Of a stretch of 64,000 bases of DNA, positions 44,506-52,674 are shown piece after piece. The translations under genes and the position numbers were made by a program. Source of the stretch: Wenyingzhuangia sp. 2_MG-2023 (GTDB taxonomy: Bacteria > Bacteroidota > Bacteroidia > Flavobacteriales > Flavobacteriaceae). Under the pieces are notes generated by a model. The model did not search any database, was not told where the DNA came from, and saw nothing but the letters and a program-made list of their open reading frames with translations. Location of the stretch: contig NZ_JAUOSB010000012.1 of NCBI RefSeq assembly GCF_030548295.1, positions 1 through 64,000 of the forward strand, read 5' to 3'. The number at the start of each line of letters is the position of its first letter. Position 1 is the first letter of the stretch.

Positions 44506-47500
44506 TTAAAATGATGCTTTTAAACCTAAACTAAATGTTCTTTGTTTTGGGTATGCAGAATAATCTATTCCAGGCATAATTGCTGAACTGTTTACAGAAA
44601 CCTCTGGATCAAAACCAGAATAATTTGTCCAAGTAATTAGATTTTGTCCAGATGCATATAATTCTAAACTATTTAATTTTAATTTTTCCCAGTTCTCTAC
44701 TTGAAAACGGTACGATAAGTTCACTGTTTTTAACCTTATGTAAGATCCGTCCTCTACAATTCTAGAAGAAATATCTTCAAATCCTTGTCCACCTGCTCTG
44801 TACATATCTGTATCTTGATTATCAATAGTCCATCTATTTACAGCAGTTGCTAATTGATTTTGTCCTACCGTATTTAAGTCTTCAAAAACCAATCTATTGG
44901 CATTTAAAATATCATTACCATAAGACCATTGAAAGAAAGTACTTAAGCTAAAGTTCTTATATTTAAATGTATTTCCTAATCCACCAAAATGTTTTGCCAA
45001 ACCATTCCCAATAATCGTTTTGTCATCATTTGTAATCACTCCATCACCATTTAAATCTTTGTATTTTTCATCTCCTGCTTGGTGACTTGAGTAACTTGGT
45101 TGATTAGCTAACAACGTATGAGTAGTTTCTGTAGGGTCATAATTTTCAAAATCTTCAGGCTGGTAAACTCCGTCAGATATAAACCCATACATATTACCTA
45201 AAGGTTTATTTTCTTCTACTATATATTGTTGACTACTTAGTTTCCAGTAATAATTTGGAGTTCCAAAAATGGGTTTGCTTTCTGGTAAAGACATTACTTT
45301 ATTTTGGTTGAATGAAATGTTAAAATCTGTAGACCAACTAAAGTTTTTGGTTTTTATATTTTGAGTATTAAAACTAAATTCAAAACCTCTGTTTCTTACA
45401 TGACCTGAATTTACCCACTGAGTAGAAAACCCTTGAGATGGAGCTGCATCTGAATTTAACAATAAATCTTTGGTGTCTTTTTGATAAATTTCTGCAGTAA
45501 AAGAGACTCTATCTTTTAAGAATGCTACATCTATCCCCGCATTAAATTGTGATGTGGTTTCCCATTGCAAATCTAAATTTGCACCAAAACTAGTCGTTCT
45601 TTGTCCTAATATTGTTTGACCATCTATAAAATATGAAGCGTTATCTGAAGTTAAGACTTGATTTCCTGCATTGTAATCAAGTATTCTATCATTTCCTGTT
45701 TTACCATATCCAACTTTAAATTTAAGTTGAGAAAAAAGGTCTAAATCTTTAATAAATCTTTCCTCTTCTGCTTTCCAAGATGCTGCTATAGAAGGAAAAT
45801 AACCCACTCTGTTATTCTCAGGAAAAGCTGACGAAGCATCTCTTCTAAGAGTAGCAGTTAGTAAGTATTTGTTTTTAAAACTATAGTTTAAACGTCCTAA
45901 GAAAGAAAGCACACTTCTTTTTTCAGTACCATTTACATCGGTTCCACTGTTTAGTGTTCCTTCATCTATAGCATTAATTCCTAAATGCTCTACATATTGA
46001 GGAATGTCTATAGACTTAAAATAAGTTTGTTCAAATTCTCTTATGTTTAATGTAGCACCTACAAGCGCATCAATTCTATGATCGTTAAAGGTCTTTTTAT
46101 AACTTAATGTATTTACAGAAGAATAATATTTCCATCTTCTATTGTCCATGGATCCATTAATACCATCTATTTTGTTTACTAATCTTCCATAAACAGTTTG
46201 GCTGTTGTAAAACTGACCTGTTTTTCTGTGTTGAGAATTATAACTCCCTTTAACATCTAAAGTTAACTGTGGTGTTATTTTATACATTAAACGCAGATTT
46301 GTTATTAACTGATCTGTTTCACTTTTTCTATATTCATTGTTTAATGATATAATTGGATGCCATGAAACAATGTTTGTCAAATCATACTCATCGCTAATGG
46401 TATTTAAAGGATCTTCACCTCCATAATCTAAAAATTTATTAGCAACAGGTGTATAACCTATTAAACTTCTTAAAAAAGAGTAAGAAGAGGTTCCTTGAGT
46501 ACTTAACCCTTCTTGAGAATAATCTGTGTAAATTAAATCTACAGTAGCATCTAACTTATCATTTATTTTATGATTTAAAGTAAGCCTACCATTTAGTCTA
46601 TTGTACTCAGAATTCAACAAAGTTCCTTGATCCTCAATAGCATTTATAGAAGCATTAAATTTTGTTTTTTCTGCTCCACTAGAAATTTTAATTTTGTGAG
46701 TTTTAGAAAATGCCGTTCTAAAAGCTTCATCTTGCCAATTTCGGGTCGGTGCATCCACATAATCTTCTAAATCACCTACCATAACACTGTTTCCTGTTAC
46801 TTCATCTGGTATAGAAAAGAACCTTAAACTCGTTGAGCCTTCGTTCAATTCTAAATTTAATTTTATGTATTCATAAGAATTTAAAACGTCTAAAGTTTTA
46901 GATACTTCTTTAACATCAAGCCTTGTTTCATAACTAATTTTTGTTTTTCCTTTTTTAGCTCGTTTGGTGGTTAGTATAATAACCCCATTAGATCCTCTTA
47001 CACCATAAATAGCTGTTGCAGATGCATCTTTTAAAATATCCATAGACTCTATATCCGATGGATCTATCAAACCAGGATTAAAATCTTCTACAATAAATCC
47101 ATCAACAACATATAAGGGTGAGTTGTCTCCGTTTACGGTATTCCCACCTCTAATAACGATGCTTGATGCACTACCAGGTTCACCATTTCCAGAACTTACT
47201 TGTACACCAGAAACTCTACCTGCTAAAGCTTCATCAAAATTTGCTACGGGGGCTTCAGTTAATTTCTCCATATCTACAGAAGCTACGGAACCAGTTAAAT
47301 CCTTCCTTTGAACATTTCCATATCCAATAATAACAACCTGATCCAATACGCTTAAATTTGGAACCAGCTTTATATTGTATACAGATTCTTCTGTAACTGT
47401 AATTTTTGAAGGCTCATACCCCACAAAGCTAAATTCCAGCTGTGCACCTTTATTTACACTTATTACAAAACGACCATCGAAATCGGTAACCTCTACAGTT

Positions 47501-47691
47501 GAATTTGATTTGTTAAAAATATTGACCCCAGGTAATGGCATCCCCAATTCATCTACTACGGTTCCTTCTATCTCTTTTTTCTGGGCATTTGATGAAAAAA
47601 CACCAAATACTCCAACCAGAATTAAAAATAATATTGCCTTTTTATATACTAAATTTGGCAAAAGTAACTTGTGCTTGTTTTTCATATTCAT
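44506..47691 (-). CDS. SusC/RagA-type TonB-dependent transporter of the chondroitin-type locus
   Basis: A 1061-residue outer-membrane transporter: signal peptide ending at SNAQ, carboxypeptidase-D-like domain (EIEGTVVDELGMPLPGVNIFNKS), TonB-box-like VLDQVVIIGYGNVQRK, plug (GRVSGVQVSSGNGEPG; DIESMDILKDASATAIYGVRGSNGVIILTTK) and a barrel ending GLKASF. It has no STN domain, consistent with control by the hybrid two-component protein encoded just upstream. It starts a SusC-SusD-DUF5017 operon. An in-frame ATG two codons later (47685) is an equally good start. The promoter carries a GAGGGGCTAGC site. Confidence 0.94.
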   Translation of the reverse strand: MNMKNKHKLLLPNLVYKKAILFLILVGVFGVFSSNAQKKEIEGTVVDELGMPLPGVNIFNKSNSTVEVTDFDGRFVISVNKGAQLEFSFVGYEPSKITVTEESVYNIKLVPNLSVLDQVVIIGYGNVQRKDLTGSVASVDMEKLTEAPVANFDEALAGRVSGVQVSSGNGEPGSASSIVIRGGNTVNGDNSPLYVVDGFIVEDFNPGLIDPSDIESMDILKDASATAIYGVRGSNGVIILTTKRAKKGKTKISYETRLDVKEVSKTLDVLNSYEYIKLNLELNEGSTSLRFFSIPDEVTGNSVMVGDLEDYVDAPTRNWQDEAFRTAFSKTHKIKISSGAEKTKFNASINAIEDQGTLLNSEYNRLNGRLTLNHKINDKLDATVDLIYTDYSQEGLSTQGTSSYSFLRSLIGYTPVANKFLDYGGEDPLNTISDEYDLTNIVSWHPIISLNNEYRKSETDQLITNLRLMYKITPQLTLDVKGSYNSQHRKTGQFYNSQTVYGRLVNKIDGINGSMDNRRWKYYSSVNTLSYKKTFNDHRIDALVGATLNIREFEQTYFKSIDIPQYVEHLGINAIDEGTLNSGTDVNGTEKRSVLSFLGRLNYSFKNKYLLTATLRRDASSAFPENNRVGYFPSIAASWKAEEERFIKDLDLFSQLKFKVGYGKTGNDRILDYNAGNQVLTSDNASYFIDGQTILGQRTTSFGANLDLQWETTSQFNAGIDVAFLKDRVSFTAEIYQKDTKDLLLNSDAAPSQGFSTQWVNSGHVRNRGFEFSFNTQNIKTKNFSWSTDFNISFNQNKVMSLPESKPIFGTPNYYWKLSSQQYIVEENKPLGNMYGFISDGVYQPEDFENYDPTETTHTLLANQPSYSSHQAGDEKYKDLNGDGVITNDDKTIIGNGLAKHFGGLGNTFKYKNFSLSTFFQWSYGNDILNANRLVFEDLNTVGQNQLATAVNRWTIDNQDTDMYRAGGQGFEDISSRIVEDGSYIRLKTVNLSYRFQVENWEKLKLNSLELYASGQNLITWTNYSGFDPEVSVNSSAIMPGIDYSAYPKQRTFSLGLKASF

Positions 47692-47711
47692 GTTTTAGAT
47701 TAGACTTAGTA

Positions 47712-47773
47712 CAAACTTAAAATGCTTTTAAATTTTTAAAAAGGTAGTCCTTATTCAATTTTGAGGGGCTAGC
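47712..47773 (-). promoter_or_regulatory. promoter with GAGGGGCTAGC element, susC-susD-DUF5017 operon
   Basis: A -7 box TAAGTTTG (47719-47712) lies 21 bp downstream of AAGGTAGTCC (starting 47741), itself 22 bp from an exact GAGGGGCTAGC (47763-47773). Distances are identical to the site at 41483-41544. The proximal half-site is degenerate (AGG retained). No -33 TTTG is visible. Another CAGGGG lies at 47792. Confidence 0.6.
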
Positions 47774-47827
47774 TGTTCAGACCTTTAAAAACAGGGGTAT
47801 TGACAAGTTATATGAGAATGATTACGT

Positions 47828-47862
47828 AAAAAAGGTTAACCATTTAGAGATTAACCTTTTTT
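47828..47862. terminator. hairpin terminator of the hybrid two-component gene
   Basis: AAAAAAGGTTAA (47828-47839) pairs with TTAACCTTTTTT (47851-47862) across an 11-nt loop, 35 bp past the stop codon, with a U-tract on the minus strand. Confidence 0.88.
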
Positions 47863-47896
47863 ATTTCTAACTCATTTTTATGATGTTCTCTTAAAG

Positions 47897-50800
47897 TTAT
47901 TCATCTAAACTAGATGAAGCATTTGTACGACATTCTGACGGCAATTCGTTAAACAACTCCTTAAACGTTTTTCTAAAGTGTTTTAAATCATTAAAACCAA
48001 GACTAAAGGCTATTTCAGAAATATTTAATTGTGTATTTACAATCAGCTGTCTTGCTTTTTTAAGTTTTATGGTTCTTATAAATTCAATAATAGTTTGGTT
48101 TGTTAACGCTTTTAACTTTCTATACAAAGCAGACCTACTCATCCCCATATCCGATATAAAATCTTGAATAGCATATTCAGAATTTTGCATATTATCTTCT
48201 ATCAAGTTGATGGCTTTTTGTAAAAATAATTCATCTTCAGACTCAACTTCTACTTTTTTAGGCTCAAGAATAATCTCTTTTCTATACTTTTCTATAAGTG
48301 CTTTTCTTGCCTTGATTAAGTTATCAACCCTAATTTCTAAAACGGTTGAATCAAAAGGTTTTAAAATATATGCATCTGCTCCGGTTTTGTATCCTTGTTT
48401 CTGAGATTCTTCTGATGTTTTGGCAGTTAACAAAATAACAGGAATATGACTGGTAGAAATATTGGTTTTAATTTTATCACAAAACTCCATTCCATTCATT
48501 TCTGGCATCATTACATCGCTAATAATTAAATCTATAGTCTGATTTTTAGTGATCTCCAATCCAACTTTTCCATTCTCGGCCTCTAGTATATTATAATTCT
48601 TTTTTAAGATACTTTTCACAAAGCTTCTTACCTCAAAATTATCTTCAACAACTAAAATTGTGGGGCTTTCATCAGTTACTTCATTTTCTGTTTCTATATT
48701 TTCTGTGACAATATCTTCTGATAAAAAATCCGAAGTGTTGGTTAAAAACAAATTTTGATTTTGATCTATTTTGTTTTCATCAACAATTTGATCTTCTCTT
48801 AGGTGATTTTTACCTAGTGGCAACAAAACAATAAAAGAAGTTCCTTTTCCTTCTTTACTAACTACTTTAATAGATCCATGATGCAATTTGATTAAACTTT
48901 TAGTCAATGCTAATCCTATTCCCGTTCCTGTACGGACATTTTCGTTTTGCTCTAATTGATAAAACCTCTCAAAAATAAGTTTGATGCTTTTTTTAGGTAC
49001 TCCTTTTCCGCTATCTTTTACAACTACTTTTACAAAATCTTTAGCCGTATCTTTTTTATCTTTCTTGTTAATTATTGATACTTCTATGCTAATTGCTCCA
49101 TTGTCTGGTGTAAACTTAAAAGCATTTGATAATAAATTAAGGATTACTTTTTTTAAGTTGATTTTATCATACCATAAGTAAATATTAGCATTAGATGGTG
49201 TATAAGAGTAATGAATATTTCTTACCCTTGCCAACTCATCAAAAGAAAGTTTGATGTTTTCTATAAACGGAACAATATTAGATCTGGATGCTTTTAGTTG
49301 AATTTTACCGGATTGACTTTTTCTAAAATCTAACAATTGATTTACTAGCTGTAACAAAGTTTTTGCATTTCTATACATAATTTTATGCTGATTTTGCATA
49401 AACTCATTCCCCATACCATCTTTAATTAAACTTTCTAAAGGCCCAATAATTAAAGTTAAGGGAGTACGAAAGTCATGAGATATATTAGTAAATAACTGGA
49501 GCTTTAACTGGTTAATTTCTTCTAATTTTTCTTTTTCTAATCTTTCTTGTTTTAATTCATTTTTTTCCTGAATTCTTAAAAGGCTATACTTTCTAATAAT
49601 TAAAAGAATAATTACTATGATAATTGTATAAATAAGGTAAGCCCACCAGGTTTTCCATGGTGCAGGAAGTATTTTTACTTTTATAGTTGCTCCTTTTTCA
49701 TTCCACACACCATTGCTATTTGATGCTTTTACTTTAAAAGTATAGGTTCCTGCATCTAAGTTGGTATAGGTTGCTGATCTTTTGTTTCCTATATAATTCC
49801 ACTCCTCATCAAAACCATCTAATTTGTAAGCATATTCACATTTTTTAGGTTTAGAATATCCTAGCGCAACAAAATTAAAGCTGAACACATTGTGATGATG
49901 TTTTAAAACAAGTTCGTTATTTTTAGCTAAAAAAGGTTGGTTGTTTACAAGTATAGAAGTAATTGAAACAGGAGGAATAAAAGAACTTTCTACCATACGA
50001 TTGGGATTAAAATAATTAACACCATTTGCTCCTCCAAACATCAAATTATTATTTTTTAGTTTTATGGCAGCTCCATAATTAAATTCATTTTCTGTCAATC
50101 CATCAGAAACATTAAAATTATCAAATTTACGAGTGGATAAATTCAAACGACTTAAACCATTATTGGTACTCAGCCAAAGATTGTTATCATCATCTGGCAA
50201 TACACTATAAATAACTTCGTTTGGCAAGCCATTATTTATATCGTATTTGGTACTTTTTTGAGTTTTCGCTTCGTAATAATACAATCCATCTCCTTCTGTA
50301 CCTATCCATAAATTATGTAATGCATCTTCATAAACATCTAAGGTTGCACTAACCGTATATTCATAAGTTTGCTTTTTTCTATAAACTAATGGTTCTATTT
50401 TATAGGTTAGTGTATTTAATTTTGCCAAACCTTTATTGCCTCCAACCCACAATGTGTTTTTTTCTGAAGCCTGAGAAATGGTGTAAATAATAGAGCCTAT
50501 ACTGTTTAAAGAATCTTTAATTCTAACAATTTTATTGTTTTTAAAAACATTTAAACCACCTCCAGAAGTTCCTATACAAATATTGTTGGTGTCATCTTCA
50601 AATAGAGATATTACACGGTTACTGCTTAAACTGGTGGTATCGTTTAATTTATTTTTATACTTTTTAAATACTTTGGGTTGTTTGTGTACCTCTAAAAAAT
50701 TTAAACCACCGTCATGAGTTCCAATCCATAAATTTCCTTTTTTTGTTTTGATGATAGATTTTACATTGTCTGCACTGATGCTATTAGGATTTTTACTATC

Positions 50801-52009
50801 ATGTCTATAATATTTAAACAGTTGAGTGCTTTTATTATAAAAATTGATTCCACCACCTTCTGTACCAATCCATAAATTTTGATGTTCATCTTCGGCAATA
50901 GAACTCACCACTTTGTAATTCAATTTAGATTTGGTTAAACCAGCAGTAAAGCTTTTAAACAAATCATAATTTCTATCGTAATAATTAATTCCACCCGCAT
51001 AAGTACCAATCCATATGTCTTTTTTAGTATCCTCAAAAATCTCATAGATAGAATTCTGACTCAGACTGCTTGGGTTATTTTCTTGATGTTGAAAATGACG
51101 TATAAGAGTTTTATCCTGATCAATAATATAAAGTCCCGTATATGTACCCACCCATAAATGACCTAAATAATCTTGAAAAACACTTCTAACCTCACTGGAT
51201 ATTGATTGAATTGCATTGGTTTGAATCTTAAATTTTTGAAAATTATTAGTATCCTTGTTAAAAAACCAAAGACCATTTTGATATCCTAACCAGATAGATC
51301 CCTCTTTATCTTCATAAATAACAGGAGCATAATTATCTGTTTCTTTTTTTACAGTACTTGGAGGATATGAAAAAGTTTGATGTTTATTATTTTCTGGATT
51401 AAAAACATCTATATTTTCTGTATTACATATCCATATATCTCCTTTATTTTGAATGCATAAACTTCTTATTTTGTTACTAGACAACTCTTTTTTATTCGCT
51501 GTATATTGGGTGATTGTATTACTTTTTACATTAATTTTTTCCAAACCTAGATTTGTAGCCAACCAAATATTTTGATTTTTATCTGCTGTAATATCCCATA
51601 TTTCTTTGGTTTTAATTAATGTATCTTGCTTGTGACTATAACGCTGAAAGTTGTTTTCTTCTGGAATAAATTTATTCAAACCATTCATGGTTCCAACCCA
51701 AATATCTCCTTGTTGATCTTGAAATAAAGACCTCACAAAATTATTACTTAGGCTATAAGTATCTTGAGAATTATGACGGTAATTTATAAAGTTATGACCA
51801 TCAAATCTATTTAAACCATCTCTGGTTCCAAACCATAGAAATCCTTCACGATCTTGAAGAATACAAAGCACAGAACTTTGAGACAATCCTTCCGCCAAGG
51901 AAAATTGTTTGAACTTTAATGCTTGATTTTCTTTTAAATTATCTTGACTACAAAGAAAGTTATGAAATAAGATAAAACATAAAAATGTTATTCTTTTTAA
52001 TGATTTCAA
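47897..52009 (-). CDS. hybrid two-component system sensor/regulator (HTCS)
   Basis: A 1370-residue single-protein signalling system. A signal peptide precedes a periplasmic double beta-propeller of repeated reg_prop motifs (W-F/V-G-T-x-x-G-L, residues about 35-680) and a Y_Y_Y domain (about 705-780). A transmembrane helix spans 788-806. The kinase part has H845 in NISHDFRTPLTLI and the ATP-binding boxes NLLSNAFKFTP and GTGIGLAL. The receiver carries D1165 (LIISDVMMPEMNG). An AraC-type helix-turn-helix ends the protein (about 1275-1365). Known members sense an oligosaccharide in the periplasm and activate the neighbouring locus. The start is TTG (52009); no in-frame ATG fits the signal peptide. 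It probably binds the GAGGGGCTAGC repeats. Confidence 0.95.
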   Translation of the reverse strand: MKSLKRITFLCFILFHNFLCSQDNLKENQALKFKQFSLAEGLSQSSVLCILQDREGFLWFGTRDGLNRFDGHNFINYRHNSQDTYSLSNNFVRSLFQDQQGDIWVGTMNGLNKFIPEENNFQRYSHKQDTLIKTKEIWDITADKNQNIWLATNLGLEKINVKSNTITQYTANKKELSSNKIRSLCIQNKGDIWICNTENIDVFNPENNKHQTFSYPPSTVKKETDNYAPVIYEDKEGSIWLGYQNGLWFFNKDTNNFQKFKIQTNAIQSISSEVRSVFQDYLGHLWVGTYTGLYIIDQDKTLIRHFQHQENNPSSLSQNSIYEIFEDTKKDIWIGTYAGGINYYDRNYDLFKSFTAGLTKSKLNYKVVSSIAEDEHQNLWIGTEGGGINFYNKSTQLFKYYRHDSKNPNSISADNVKSIIKTKKGNLWIGTHDGGLNFLEVHKQPKVFKKYKNKLNDTTSLSSNRVISLFEDDTNNICIGTSGGGLNVFKNNKIVRIKDSLNSIGSIIYTISQASEKNTLWVGGNKGLAKLNTLTYKIEPLVYRKKQTYEYTVSATLDVYEDALHNLWIGTEGDGLYYYEAKTQKSTKYDINNGLPNEVIYSVLPDDDNNLWLSTNNGLSRLNLSTRKFDNFNVSDGLTENEFNYGAAIKLKNNNLMFGGANGVNYFNPNRMVESSFIPPVSITSILVNNQPFLAKNNELVLKHHHNVFSFNFVALGYSKPKKCEYAYKLDGFDEEWNYIGNKRSATYTNLDAGTYTFKVKASNSNGVWNEKGATIKVKILPAPWKTWWAYLIYTIIIVIILLIIRKYSLLRIQEKNELKQERLEKEKLEEINQLKLQLFTNISHDFRTPLTLIIGPLESLIKDGMGNEFMQNQHKIMYRNAKTLLQLVNQLLDFRKSQSGKIQLKASRSNIVPFIENIKLSFDELARVRNIHYSYTPSNANIYLWYDKINLKKVILNLLSNAFKFTPDNGAISIEVSIINKKDKKDTAKDFVKVVVKDSGKGVPKKSIKLIFERFYQLEQNENVRTGTGIGLALTKSLIKLHHGSIKVVSKEGKGTSFIVLLPLGKNHLREDQIVDENKIDQNQNLFLTNTSDFLSEDIVTENIETENEVTDESPTILVVEDNFEVRSFVKSILKKNYNILEAENGKVGLEITKNQTIDLIISDVMMPEMNGMEFCDKIKTNISTSHIPVILLTAKTSEESQKQGYKTGADAYILKPFDSTVLEIRVDNLIKARKALIEKYRKEIILEPKKVEVESEDELFLQKAINLIEDNMQNSEYAIQDFISDMGMSRSALYRKLKALTNQTIIEFIRTIKLKKARQLIVNTQLNISEIAFSLGFNDLKHFRKTFKELFNELPSECRTNASSSLDE

Positions 52010-52229
52010 ATTTTGAATTATAAAATAGTTAGTAAAAGTATTGTCCTTAGACCTTGATATTTATTACAAAATAAACATAAATAGATTAAAAAAAATATAT
52101 TTACCGATGTATTTATGAAACGTAAGATAAAGATAGCTTATACTTTTTGGATCATTATATAGTTAAAATAGACACGACAATTTGTCTTGATCCTATATTT
52201 TGCTTTTGTTTCAAATTACCACAAACAAA

Positions 52230-52262
52230 AAAGCCTTATAAACATAATGTTTATAAGGCTTT
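52230..52262 (-). terminator. 16-bp palindromic terminator, probably of the lost tRNA gene
   Basis: AAAGCCTTATAAACAT (52230-52245) and ATGTTTATAAGGCTTT (52247-52262) are perfect inverted copies. On the minus strand the hairpin begins about 22 nt after the tRNA 3' end at 52284 and runs into TTTTTTG, as expected for the tRNA's own terminator. Confidence 0.75.
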
Positions 52263-52283
52263 GGAAGAGATTAACTTTTCTCT

Positions 52284-52306
52284 TGCGGTCTGGACGGGAC
52301 TCGAAC
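52284..52306 (-). other. 3'-terminal fragment of a tRNA gene (probably tRNA-Asp), likely attachment-site scar
   Basis: On the minus strand GTTCGAGTCCCGTCCAGACC is a tRNA T-loop (TTCGAGT), the 3' half of the T-stem (CCCGT) and the 3' acceptor strand (CCAGACC), followed by GCA. Upstream of the T-loop the sequence no longer pairs: the T-stem 5' half should read ACGGG but is AAACG, and no anticodon or D arm can be drawn. The acceptor would start GGTCTGG, which fits flavobacterial tRNA-Asp as I remember it. tRNA 3' ends are standard targets for integrative elements. Confidence 0.6.
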
Positions 52307-52318
52307 GTTTTCCGTTAT

Positions 52319-52330
52319 GCCTTATAAACA
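52319..52330 (+). repeat. 12-bp repeat GCCTTATAAACA
   Basis: GCCTTATAAACA occurs here, at 52233-52244 in the same direction and at 52248-52259 inverted, i.e. on both sides of the tRNA fragment. Such repeats beside an integration core can be recombinase arm sites, or simply the trace of a local duplication. Confidence 0.5.
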
Positions 52331-52472
52331 GTGCTACTACACACATATGTTACTTTTTACTAACCGAATCACTAACCAATAATTTGAGTATAATTATATT
52401 AATTTGATTCGCATTTCTAACTACAAACTTACGACTTAATACACTATAAATCAATATAAAAAGCATCAAATA

Positions 52473-52565
52473 TTATGATACTTGCTTCAAATATTGGTTG
52501 ATGATTTCGATACTTATCCCGCTATATTCAGCGAATTCTTCTGAAGTGATAAATTGGCTATAAAT
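52473..52565 (-). pseudogene. decayed coding remnant, possibly a small DNA-binding protein
   Basis: A 30-codon open frame without start, reading QFITSEEFAEYSGISIEI and NQYLKQVS before TAA. An in-frame stop lies just upstream. The peptide has the look of an ITxEExAExxGIS helix-turn-helix, as in excisionase-like or MerR-like proteins. It may be the tail of a gene lost when a mobile element decayed at this junction. Short length makes chance possible. Confidence 0.35.
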
Positions 52566-52674
52566 TTATTTACTTATTCTGACAAAAGTTCAATTTTCAA
52601 ATAACACACTGAGTCTATTTTATAGAAACAACAAATTATAATGATTTCCATAACAAAATTCATAATAAATCACC

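Larger units (their letters stand above)
52010..52674. other. gene-free junction with tRNA remnant
   Basis: About 665 bp between the HTCS gene and the sulfatase operon. It contains a 16-bp palindrome, the 3' end of a tRNA gene, a repeated 12-mer and a decayed coding remnant, each listed separately. It separates the chondroitin locus from the next catabolic operon and looks like an integration scar. Confidence 0.6.

Noticed and set aside
52069-52076. TTATTTTG upstream of the HTCS gene as a -7 box
   Set aside because: It misses the TA of the consensus and has no partner element; too common in AT-rich sequence.
52147-52407. 86-codon plus-strand open frame across the tRNA fragment
   Set aside because: It runs through a tRNA 3' end and a perfect terminator palindrome. 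The peptide has no recognisable features, and no promoter is visible.
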